DNA of 64,000 bases from Dillenia suffruticosa (lineage: Eukaryota > Streptophyta > Magnoliopsida > Dilleniales > Dilleniaceae), in NCBI GenBank assembly GCA_033439265.1, contig JAVTVX010000002.1:8158174-8222173 (forward strand), read 5' to 3'. The notes below the pieces were generated by a model that was not told where the DNA came from, did not search any database, and saw only the letters and a program-made list of their open reading frames with translations. The position numbers and the translations under genes were made by a program. Shown piece by piece: positions 1-10,780 of this stretch. Position 1 is the stretch's first letter, and each line of letters starts with the position of its first letter.

Positions 1-1106
1 AAAAAAAAATGTTATTTTTATGATTCAAACATTTAACCTTAAATTTATTAGGATAGTCGTAATAAATCTTGTATTTTCCTAAAATAATTGATCAAATCCA
101 GCACCCAATCAAAATTCATCATTAATCGACTAAGCACGAAAGCATTCCATATCGACATAATGACATCATTAAGTTATGTGAAAACAGTTAAACCAAAATA
201 CAAATAATCAGGATAACCATACAATTATTCGATTTTGTTCTATTGATTCCTTAGGTTAAAATAAATATCGGCAATGACCCATAAATATAAATAACCTATT
301 TGCTATTCGTACCATTCATTCATGACAATTACGGATCACTGAAATTCTGGATATAGTAGAAAAAATTGATATTAAATTAAATTGTCAAATTAACCAATAC
401 CAATCCATCATAAAAATAAATCAAGAATCGATAAATACTTGAATTAAAAATACAAGAATTTAAATAAAGTACATAACCTCACAGTGAAAACAATTAATGA
501 AATTTCTCTTGGATCAGAATAAAACTAGCCACTCATGGTGACCATGTTCTTGAGAATAAACAAAAGAAAGAATAAAAGAAAAACAATATTTTTCAGAAAA
601 AAAGAAAGAAATAAAATAAAACCTAAAACCTAAAGAGAGGAATGAGAATGTGCAGCCGCCACCTCCTTTTATAGTTGGATGAACAGTGCCATGAACAATA
701 AACGTGAATAGTGCTATCTAGGGTTAATGAGAAAGTCCTTCTTTTAGTGCTCTAGGTCTCCAAGATTCTTCCAACCAAAAAATAAGGGAAAGATCCACCA
801 AAATAGGAAAGTAAAAAATTTTACTCTTAACAACAATTTTTACTTAAAATAAAAATTTCTAAAATAAAATTTTTCACTCTTTGGTACTTTTTTCCTTTTC
901 TTTGTAGGCTCTAATGATATCTTGAACTATTAAATTTCCAAAATTGCCTCCTTAATCCCATTTTGATCAAATCTCAATTTTTGATCCCTAAAAATAAAAA
1001 TCTCATAAAAACATTTATTAGTGCACTGATCAATCCAAAATTAAACCATGATATCAATAATAAAATAGACAATTTACGCATTATCAATTGTGTTGTCTGG
1101 AATGAT
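1..1106. other. AT-rich flank without a recognisable gene
   Basis: No convincing coding region is visible; the short open frames here show no known motif. On the minus strand there is a good TATA-like sequence (CTATAAAAGGAGG, at about 661-674) followed by a leader-like stretch, which resembles the promoter part of a gypsy LTR read on the minus strand. Element A inserted immediately to the right, so this may be part of an older element cut by A and by the window edge. That is inference; no partner copy is visible in the window. Confidence 0.3.
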
Positions 1107-1111
1107 AAAAT
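1107..1111. repeat. Target-site duplication of element A, left copy (AAAAT)
   Basis: The five bases AAAAT directly precede the TG of the left LTR. The same five bases follow the CA of the right LTR at 21392-21396. A perfect 5-bp duplication is the usual Ty3/gypsy integration footprint and shows that both LTRs belong to one insertion about 20.3 kb long. Confidence 0.9.
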
Positions 1112-3995
1112 TGTTACGCTCCGACCCACAAGTCGAGTACGCAAACAGACCGCCGTGACTCCTCGAGGCACGGGTATATCCTACTCATACATCGAGGTGA
1201 CGCAAGGCTAAGTACTTAACCAATATAAAGACCCTACTGGATATCCTAAGTCAATCATACAATGAAAGATTTGAAGAAGAAAAATTTTTTAGAAATTTTC
1301 TTTAAAACGTTTGCCTCCAATTTACATATAATATTTATATGCATGGTCCAATCATAAACAAAGATGGACATAAATACTTACCCAGTAGCGTCTCTCAGTA
1401 AAACTCGTAGATCAATACCCCAAAGTAAATCAAGTGCAGTATAAGCTAAAAATTTTAAATATGAGGGGGTGAATATAATTCACATACTTAGTGAGTGAGC
1501 TGTAAGAACTATATAATGACAATAAATGAATATGTGAGAGTGGCAAATCAAATCATCATTTTCAAATTATATTTATTTACAACATATTGTGTAATTCAAA
1601 ATAATGTACATTCTTATCATAATCATATATCATTGGGTGTCAATCGGTAATAAAACACATTCTACCCATAGTTTGGTCTAATTAGGATAAAATCCACAAA
1701 TGGGTTATCACAATATCATAAAAATGAACAATATAACTTTTCTTTTAACCCCTTCCCTTGGTGTTGACACGGTCTTCACGGATGCTCGACTATTGGATCC
1801 GTTAGCCAGAGTCAGGGGGCTCAAACCTCTGCTCTCGTGTTACCCTACCATGTCACCCTGTCGGATAAACGTTCAATACCGTAGTAAGGAGTGTGTTATA
1901 GTCACTATGTACCATCCCATAATCATACACATGTGCCACATGTCATCATTCATAAATCTTTACTTGTAAAAGAAAGCTATTGCACTATCAATTATCATAA
2001 TATCAAGATGCAAATTTTTACAGAATATCATCATTTCAAGACACGCCACAAACATTAAAATATTTTTAAATCACATTTCAAAATTTATTTATAAAAATCA
2101 TGATCAAACTATTTTTCATTTAAAGTCAGAAATAATTTGTAGCACTCACCTCGCCTGGGGAGGGAACACCACTCTAGAAATGTTCTCTATTATAAGGTAA
2201 AATCTCAAATTTCATAATTAGATAAAAATTCCTACAAAACCTATCACGCGCAGATTTAGTAAAATCATGATATCTTCTAAAATTTTGATCGGATTCAAAT
2301 GATTCAAATTGTGTCTTAAAGCTAAGATATATATCTCTAACTTTTGTGTTCAGACCAACTTCAAATTCTGAAAACACGAATTTAGAAAATTTTATAACTT
2401 TTTCAATCTAAGTTCCTAAAATCAAATCTGCATAGTTTTGGGAGAATTTCCATATCTCCCTGTGTACTTCTCCAATTTAAGGGATTCTTATCTCAAATTT
2501 AAGATAAAACATAGATCTAAAACGTTCTTGTTTATACCATCCGCAAAGTTTACATGTATAATTTTATAAAATTCCATTTTCATCTCAGTTTTAGTTTTAA
2601 AACTACTTTTACACAGGTTTAGTAAAAGCACCATACCTTTCTGTATACAACTCCAATTCCATTGATCTTTATCTCCAATTAAAGATACGATTGAGACCTA
2701 AAACTTTCATATTTAAAGTTTCTCCAACCGAAGATACCTAGAAAATTTATACAATATACTAATCGTACACAGAGTATGAAACAAAGTTAGTGAAACATGC
2801 TAAACTTCCCAAAATCACCAAAAATCGATATCTTCATGAAATGCTTCACATAATATACCATTTTAAAACTCAGCAAGTCTAGTTTATAGAGAAATAAATG
2901 AATTATATTTTTGATTTCTACAAAATGAGATATCATAAGAATACTATACAAGATTCAATTTAGAAATCAATATCTAGAATGTTAGTATGGATACCATTAT
3001 AATTACTCATCAACTAATCAAATCTTTATACAAGTTAAGATATGTTACCACCTTTGTAAGATCTTTTGTTAACAATAAATACCAGCACTCTTTTTGAATC
3101 CTTGAATTTTTTTTATCACCTTAGCAAAATCAATTCACCATCAATATGAATTTCTATACAACACTTTTATATTTTCAATTCAAATTCAAGAATTCCCAAA
3201 ATGTTCTTACCTCTTTGGCTTCATTGTTGAACTCAAAATGGTTATGGAGTCTACATATTTCGTGTAAGGGGGTTTGAATGAAGAAAATGAGTCAATTCTT
3301 TTTCTAAACAAGTTCTTTTATAAATCTAGCAAAATATCCTTGACCATTAGATTATTTCATGTATCATCTCAACCTTCCACTTGTCTTATAACTTAAACCA
3401 TACAATTGTTGTTTCAAGCAAGCTCTTTGCACTCTATTAGGTGTCTTGTTGGACGTCCATGTCAAGAGGAGAGGTGTCACAAGCTAGCAAAAGCTATTCT
3501 TATTAAATTTCATCCATAAATTTCCATCCAATAAACTTTATTGAATGTAGAAAAATCTTATGTAGCTACTAACCAACCTTGCTGCCCTCTTGACCAATCA
3601 TTTGGCTCTAATTGTCCACCCTTGAGTGGTTTGCAACTTAGTCCCTCAATTTTCCTTAATTGCATTTAGACCCCTAACTTTTAACAATTTACATTTTTGG
3701 TCCCTATAAAATTTTGTTCAAAATTCCTTAAAAATGTGAAATTTTATTTAAATATATTTATTTAAGTCTGTAGTCATTTTCTTAGTTATTTTTGACTTCT
3801 TTAGACCTTACCGACACTTGCCGAGAAGGTTTTCGGTTTCTTATAAAATTTTTGGTTTTAGCGATTTTGAGACAAATCTCAAAATAAATAAATCAATAAA
3901 TAAAATTTCATTTTAGATGTCTCAAGAGAATGTTAATATATATAGAATCATGATAAGTGGTACAAGATACATAGTCATTGAAAATCGGTGTTACA
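1112..3995 (-). repeat. 3' LTR of element A (left)
   Basis: Length 2884 bp. On the minus strand it begins TGTAACACCGATTTTCGATG-like and ends with a GGGTCGGAGCGTAACA-like sequence. It matches 18767-21391 over most of its length. A minus-strand TATA-like box (ATTTATAAAAG) lies at about 3315-3325, with a matching copy in the right LTR. It retains a segment of about 240 bp (roughly 2112-2350) that the right LTR lacks. Confidence 0.9.
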
Positions 3996-4010
3996 TTTCC
4001 TAATCCCCTA
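3996..4010 (-). other. Polypurine tract of element A
   Basis: Directly next to the left LTR, the minus strand reads TAGGGGATTAGGAAA. This is the expected position and composition for the primer of plus-strand DNA synthesis in an LTR retrotransposon. Similar tracts occur beside the 3' LTRs of C, D and F. Confidence 0.75.
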
Positions 4011-4043
4011 ATAAAAAGTTTCGTTCTCGAAACTAAATTGAGA

Positions 4044-6935
4044 CTATACATCAAATAGCTTGGGGAACTGTTTCCTCATAGCATCCTTGGGCTCCCAACT
4101 TTGTTCCTCGACCTGTTCAATCCTCCAAAATACTCTGAGCAGGGGACCTCCTTGCTCCGTAGCTTTCTGGTCTATTTGTCTAAGACAGCTACGGGCTGGA
4201 TGGGGAAGCTTAAATCATCACTCAACTTTACCAGTGGAGGTTTTAGTACATATGAAGGATCAGGAAGGTATTTTCTCAACATCGAGACATGGAATATATC
4301 ATGAATCCATGCTAACTCAAGTAACAAGTCCAATCTATATGCCACTTTCTTAATCCTCTTAAGAACTCAGAAAGATACAATATATCTGGGGTTAAACTTT
4401 CTGTACTGTCTGAATCGGATCATCCCTTTCTAAGGGGATACCCTCGGAAATACCATGTCTCCCTCCCTGAACTCCAAAGGTTATCGTCGTCTGTTTGCAT
4501 AGCTTTTCTGCCTATCTTGGACAGCTTTCATCCGAGCATGGATGACCTTTACCTTCTCTCGGGTCTCCTTAATCAAATCTATACAACTGAGTTGTCTCTT
4601 CCCGATCTCGTCCCAACACAAAGGCGTACAACACTTCCTTCTGTACAAGATTTCATATGGTGGCATCCCAATACTAGCCTGATAGCTATTGTTATAGGCA
4701 AACTTGATCAACGGGAGGTGTTGGTCCCAACTACCCTTGAAGTCCGTGACATAGGATCTCAACATGTCCTCTAGTCTCGAAATGGTCCTCTCAGACTGAC
4801 TATCCGTCTGGGGGTGAATGCAGTACTGAACTTTGGCCTCTTGCAACTTCGGCCAAAATCGGGAAGTAAAACGCGAGTTTCTATTCGATACAATAAATAC
4901 TGGAATTCTGTGCAGTCAAACTATTTAACTGATGTACATGCGAGCCATAACCTCTAGTGGATAGCTATTGCAAATGGGAAGGATGCATAGCGTAGGCTGA
5001 ATAGTAGGCCTCCTCCAATATGGCACGTCTAAGGTCATCATCATTGGGAATGCAGATACGTGTCCCAAAAACTACAAACAATCATCCCTAATTTTGAAGT
5101 CTCCACCTTCCCCTTTGTTGATCCTCTCAACAAATCCCTGAACCTCCTCATCAATAGACTGAAGTTTTTGAATGTGGTCAAGTAGAGTCGGTCTCACCTC
5201 AAATCTGGCCAAAAGTGCTCCAAAATCATCTGTGGCCAGTCTGACTCTTAGGGAGCGGAGTCCAATAAGATAGGAGAGATAAAAACTCTCGGTGGGTGCT
5301 GATGATGATGACTTGTGGCTCAGTGCATAAGCAACGACATTTGCTTTCCCCGGGTGGTAATCAATAATCAGATCATAGTCTTTGAGAAACTCCAACCATC
5401 TCCTCTGCCTGAGATTGAGCTCCATCTGAGTGAGTAGATACTTCAAGCTTTTGTGATCTGTATACACCCGACAACTAACCCCATATATATAGTGTCGCCA
5501 AATCTTTAAGGCAAACACAATAGCAGTAAGCTCTAAGTCGTGGGTAAGATAATTTAGTTCATGCCTCTTCAGCTGTCAAAAGGCGTAAGCAATGACTCGA
5601 CCCTTTTGCATCATGACACAACTTAGTCCCTGTTAGCTAGCATCGTAGTATATCTCATACTCTTCATCACTAGGAGGGAGAGCGAGGATGGGTGCTGACG
5701 TTAGTCGTTGTTTGAGCTCTTGAAAGCTCACTTCATAGTGATTATCCCAAACAAACTTGACCTCTTTTTGCGTCAAGTTGGAGAGTGGAACAACAATCTT
5801 GGAGAATCCTTTTACAAATCTCCGATAATATCCTACCAATCCAAGAAAATTCTATACCTCCGTAACCTTTCATGTTTGTTCTCATTTTAGAATAGTTTCA
5901 ACTTTCTTTGGGTCTACAAAGATCCCATTAGTAGAAACCACATAACCTAGAAGGTTAATCTCCCTCAACCAAAACTTTGTACTTGAAGTACTTGGCACAT
6001 AGTTTCTTCTCATGGAGTGTTTGCAATACGACTTGTAGGTGCTGGGAATGCTCTGCATTACTCCTCGAATGCACAAGAATATCGTCAATGAAGATGATAA
6101 CAAATCTATCTAGAAAGGAGTGGAATACCCAATTCATCAGTTCCATAAAAGCTGTCAGGGCATTAGTCAGCCCAAATGGCATCACCAAGAACTCAAAGTG
6201 ATCGTACCAGGTCCTGAAGGCTATCTTGAGAATATTACATTCCCTGATCCATAGCTGATGATATCCAGATCTCAGGTCGATCTTAGAGAAAATCCGGGTC
6301 CCCTGCAACTGGTCAAACAGATAATCGATTCGAGGTGACGGGTATCGATTTTTGATGGTTACTCGATTCAATTATCGATAATCGATGCATAGTCCGAGAG
6401 TATCATCCTTCTTTCAAACAAATGATACCGAAGCTCCCCATGGCGAAGTGCTTGGTCTGATGAAGCCCTTATCCAATAGCTCTTGCAACTGGACTTTTAG
6501 CTCTTTCAGCTCTGCTGGGGCTATCCTATATGATGGAATAGAGATAGGTGCAGTGCCTGGTACCAAATCAATAGCGAAATCAAACTCCTGGACTAGAGGT
6601 AATCTGGGTAACTTCTTAAGGAATATATCTAGAAACTCTTGCACCACTTGGACATCATTTATTCTTGGTCCCTCCACTATGGTATCCATACATGCACCAG
6701 ATATGCTGTACAGCCCTTATTCATCAATCTATAGACTTCCAAAGCTGATATCACACAATTCGAGAGAACCCATCAATTCCATGGAAAACAAATATTGGAC
6801 ACCCTGGTTTCCAAAATTTGACTGTCTTAGCAAAACAGTCTACTGAAACTTTGTGCCGGTATAGCCAATTCATACCTAGGATAGCATCGAAGTCCTGTAT
6901 GTCTAGTGAAATCAGATTTACTTTTAACGTTGTAC
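4044..6935 (-). pseudogene. pol: Element A pol: protease C-half, RT, RNase H, integrase, chromodomain (broken)
   Basis: Polyprotein of a chromovirus, read right to left. The protease C-half carries DAILGMNWL (about 6880). Reverse transcriptase has [10 protein letters not shown] (about 6260-6290) and the catalytic motif IDDILVHS (about 6075-6100), both intact. RNase H and its connection carry [11 protein letters not shown] (about 5450). Integrase keeps the C-terminal part (PYEILYRRKC, about 4640). The chromodomain ends with EEQSWEPKDAMRKQFPKLF and a TAG stop at 4044-4046. About 0.3 kb of integrase is missing near 4960-4985: the zinc-finger start YAMHP runs straight into a segment equivalent to LPxxxxYPLEV, so the first catalytic Asp is gone, and the second is altered (SNRN instead of SDRD). 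Several stops and frameshifts make it a pseudogene. Confidence 0.88.
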
Positions 6936-6940
6936 TCTTC
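6936..6940. repeat. Target-site duplication of solo LTR B, left copy (TCTTC)
   Basis: TCTTC precedes B, and TCTCC follows it at 9739-9743, a four of five match. The protease reading of element A resumes on the other side, which supports the boundaries. Confidence 0.7.
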
Positions 6941-9738
6941 TGTAACACCGACTCTCGGTGTATACTCATGTATCCTATTTTATCTTTATATATGATTATT
7001 TTTCATAAATCCGTTTATGAATTTCACTCAGAAATTTTTTCGATAAAATTCCCCCATAAAATTTTTGCTCCAATTTTTAAGCATAAGTGAATAATTTCAA
7101 AATGGGCCACAAATGGTCCTATGATGATAAGATGTGATTTTGAGAGTGAAAAAATTTTTTAATTTGATAAATAATTATTTTTAGGGTTAAAACGGTAAAA
7201 GTCCAGAAATTTGGTCCGTAAACCCTAATTCGGATCAATTTTGACAAACAGGATCGAGACGACCATATTAAATTTCAAAATTGGTCCCATTGGGCCTAAT
7301 ATGTGATTTTGGGTCTAATGTGTAATTTTGAGAATTTTTGGGGTCAATTTATAATTTTTATATGTCCAGAGACCAAATTGTAATTAGCAAGAACTTAAAA
7401 ACAATTTCTCAAAAGATAGGGATTTCAATACAATAAAATGGTAGACAACAAATTGGACAAGCACTAATGCCAAAGCATGGTGTGGTATGGAATGAAAAAG
7501 CAAGCATTTATTGAGCTATGTTGATGATGTGAAAACCTTGACTTTTGGGGAATGAAGTGTGCTTGTAAAAATTAAAAGATTTCAACCCCTTCATTTGTTG
7601 CACCATGAAGTGGACATGAATGAGAGGAAGAAGAAAGAAAAATGTGGAGATTTCTTCATTTCTTCAAGAGCCAAGTGTAAAAATGAGTGAGTCCAATCTA
7701 GGAGGAGAAGATTGTGTTGGAAAATTTTTTTCAAATCTCTAGATACATTTGAAAACAAGGTAAGGCCTTCTTTTACATCCTAGAATACTATATTTTTGTT
7801 TTGAACCCACAGGGAGACTCTTAACTTGGTGTACATAGGTGACCAAAGGCTGGGACTAAGTGGAAAGCTTGCTTGAGTTTTGGAAGGCAAAGAAATTTAG
7901 GTAAATTTTATGTTCTGTCTTGCTTTAGATTTTATTTATGTCCGTAAATTCACCTTTATTTTAAGATATCTTACAGTCAAATTTTGAAAATGCTTTAGTT
8001 AAGTAAATTATAGATGCAAGTCTTATCTTTCCAAGGAGGTAAAAACCACCTTAATCAGATATCTGTGCCAAATGTTATGGCATATTTTCTGAAGCATGAC
8101 AGAAAGTTGTTCTGTTTCGGACTATAAAATCAGTGTGTACAAACGAACCATTTTCAAGTCTATTTTGGAGAAACTCAAAACATAAAAGTTGTAGCCATCT
8201 TTCTTGTCTACCACCTATTAAACGTTTAGCCAAAATGCACGAGGGAATCAAAAGTTATAATTTTTTTTCTAAAGGTGTGTTGGCAGAAATTTTGTTTCCA
8301 ACTAAAAACTATAAAATGAAAGTTATAGGTCATGATGTTACCTATAACATGTCACAATTTCGATTGGAATAGAGTTTTGTGCAAAATGTTATAGCTTATT
8401 TCCCATGACTGCGTAGGTTTGAAAATCTGCGGACTGATTTTCTTCATAAGAGTTATTTGATTTGAATGAGGGGAGCACTTGATTTACGATTCATGATAAT
8501 ATTGGGGAGTGCATTACCCTCCTCCAAACTTGAGTGGGACTTTGACGTCTGCTATTGATTGAAAAATCCTGTTTTAAATACTTTTTATAGCACGATTTCA
8601 AATGTGTGATAAACTGAACTTTCGGATTTTCATATATGCTTTACACATATTTTTGTGACCATTGGAGTGTCCCAATTACTTAACTTGTTTGATATGCATC
8701 CATGCGTTTTGACAAATGATATTGTGCCATTTTTTCATAACATGTGGTATTTATATGATTTTCATATCTATTGGTACACGGTTTTATATAATCTGGATTT
8801 GAACATGTAATTGGGTTGGATGCCCTGTGATGATTCCACGCTTTGGGCTTGGTGCCCCTCATTTCCTCGCTGTATAGCAATGTTCTATAGCTATGAAGGA
8901 CATTTGGCAGAGGCACTCGTTGTGCCCGGATACGCTTTGGCCAGAGCTATCCCCCAAATGTCGGATCTATATTGATGATTGTACTTGTGATATCTACGGG
9001 CTTGTTGGATCAGCCTGTGGCCAACATTGGGCTATTGTTTTTACATATATGCATTGTGAAAACCTCCAATGCGTCCGTCACTGGTCGAGGTAGACCCTCG
9101 CCAAGAATATTTCATTGGTCGGCTCTTCATGGCATTGATGTAAATATTTGATGCATATCTTGATTTCTGATGTGTGTGTATGATATATGATTTTGAAATG
9201 ATACGATCAGTTTGCACACTATGGATATTATTACCTTATATTTTGACACTCCAAATTGACACCGATATTAATAGTACGATGTCAATCCACTCACTTGCTG
9301 AGTACCATCCCCTTTTAGGTACTCACCCATCACTTTCACATCTTACAGGTTTAGTCTTGAACTAAGGGCTAGTAGAGCTTTGATTTCGTTGGGCATTTCA
9401 GAGACATTGGGGTTGAGTACAGTTACTCACTCTTCGGTGGTAATCATTTGAGGTTATTGTTATATTTGGAGTATTTAGTTGACCATTGTATTTATATACC
9501 TAGGTTGACTGTATTATACTTATATTGACTTGTGAAAATGATAACTCTCATTTGATTTGATATATTGATGCATTGAGGTACATTGTGATGACTTGGGAAT
9601 TGTTTTGGTCTGTGATATATTAGATTGGATGTTGTTATTAGCCTTACGGCATCTCGATACGCGGGACGTTGTGCTCGTGTATCGAGGTGTCGCAGTGGTT
9701 GTCGCATGCCCGGCTCGGGGGTAGGTCGGGGCGTGATA
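6941..9738 (+). mobile_element. Solo LTR B (Tekay-like) inside element A protease
   Basis: A 2798-bp sequence beginning TGTAACACCGACTCTCGG and ending GGTCGGGGCGTGATA. It has the same terminal design as the LTRs of A, C and D, but no internal region and no second copy in the window. It splits the protease of A: the N-terminal part lies at 9744-9905 and the C-terminal part below 6935. The final base pair is TA where CA is expected. The best explanation is unequal recombination between the two LTRs of a former full element. It shares with C the terminal hairpin and the GGTCGAGGTNGACCCT block (9081-9100). Confidence 0.85.
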
Positions 9739-9743
9739 TCTCC
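9739..9743. repeat. Target-site duplication of solo LTR B, right copy (TCTCC)
   Basis: Matches TCTTC at 6936-6940 with one C/T difference. Element A protease sequence continues immediately to the right. Confidence 0.65.
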
Positions 9744-9910
9744 ACCTTGACTCTACATTCTCGGTATACCTCTTTCTTGACAATCTGCTCCCTCAAGGAA
9801 GTAATGACTAGCAGCGCTTTATCTAGTGGTACTAGTGAGTGCTTACAAAAGAACTATTGCCCCAGTGTCAACCAATACACGGGCGTCTCTTAAAAAGATA
9901 ATCATAGTGC
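9744..9910 (-). pseudogene. Element A protease, N-terminal part
   Basis: Minus-strand translation gives ARVLVDTGA (about 9862-9885), the active-site motif of the retroelement aspartic protease, then a one-base frameshift, then a segment equivalent to the VYRECRVKVE region. The remainder of the domain lies beyond solo LTR B, below 6935. The catalytic DTG is preserved although the frame is not. Confidence 0.7.
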
Positions 9911-9989
9911 CTATTACCAAATTTATAAAGTTTATTAGCCCAATATTATGGAAATAATTGAAAATTACTTAAGGATAAAATCTCAAAAT

Positions 9990-10024
<35 letters not shown>

Positions 10025-10119
10025 CTTTCAAAATTCACCAAAATATATCATAGTCTAAAGTTTCTATACATCATCAGGATGAGGAGTAGGGGTAGCAACT
10101 GTTACTATGTCTAGACTAA
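9911..10119. other. Element A gag-pol junction region with an (AT)n tract
   Basis: No domain is recognisable between the protease start and the zinc-knuckle region. A pure AT dinucleotide run occupies about 9993-10022 and may have expanded after insertion. Confidence 0.5.
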
Positions 10120-10775
10120 CCTATGCCTCCTCATCTGTCATAGCATATAGTCTAGTCTGTGTCTTGGGCTGTTAACGAAGAGGTGGAGCAGGCATATTAC
10201 TCCCAATGGAAGGCTTTCCTACGGTGCTACGAGAAGGTGCCGTAAAAGGCATTGAGCTACCACCTAGGCCATAATGAAAGCTCGGATTTAAGGCGTGACT
10301 GTACCCCTCAGCTTGTAGATCAGGACAACGATCCTTGAAATGTCCCTCCTTTTTGCACTGAAAAATCTGTTAGAGAATTGACATGGGACTGGATGTGCCT
10401 TTTTATAAATCGGGCAGGACCTTCTTTGCGCTCCTCTAGACCATAGCGCAATGCCCAAGCTACCTCCCGGTGTACTCATCGGGGTTGATGGTTGCCTATA
10501 TTGCCCATGAGGTGTAGTTCCAGGCCCTTGTTTAGGGCCGTTGCTATATGAATCCTCACCACTGCTTCTCTTGGAGCTCTGTCCCTACCCAAATCTAGGC
10601 CTCTTCCTTTGGTTTTGCTGCTCACGGAGTCTGTTCCGCTCTTTGATATTCTGCTCTGCCCTCAATACCCATTGCAAAACTCTAGCATATGTATCCTTCT
10701 CGGAGACTGTCATCCGGTCTCTGATGGCGAGATTTAGTTCATGTTCAAACTTGAATTCTCTGGTCTCCTTAGTCA
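10120..10775 (-). pseudogene. gag: Element A gag, C-terminal part with zinc knuckle
   Basis: The minus strand encodes a gag C-terminal segment (ARVLQWVLRAEQNIKERN at about 10640-10700), a serine- and proline-rich stretch, and a zinc knuckle around 10320-10355 reading FQCKKEGHFKDRCPDL. The first Cys of the CX2CX4HX4C motif is no longer present. Frameshifts separate the pieces. The gag N-terminal part is displaced to 17932-18572 by element F; EFRRLATFFPKL on that side continues into VVTKETREF on this side. Confidence 0.75.
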
Positions 10776-10780
10776 CCACT
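10776..10780. repeat. Target-site duplication of element F, left copy (CCACT)
   Basis: CCACT precedes the TG of F and is repeated exactly after its terminal CA at 17927-17931. Confidence 0.9.

Noticed and set aside
963..1211. An 82-codon plus-strand open frame
   Set aside because: It spans the junction between flanking DNA and the left LTR of A, so it cannot be an original gene.
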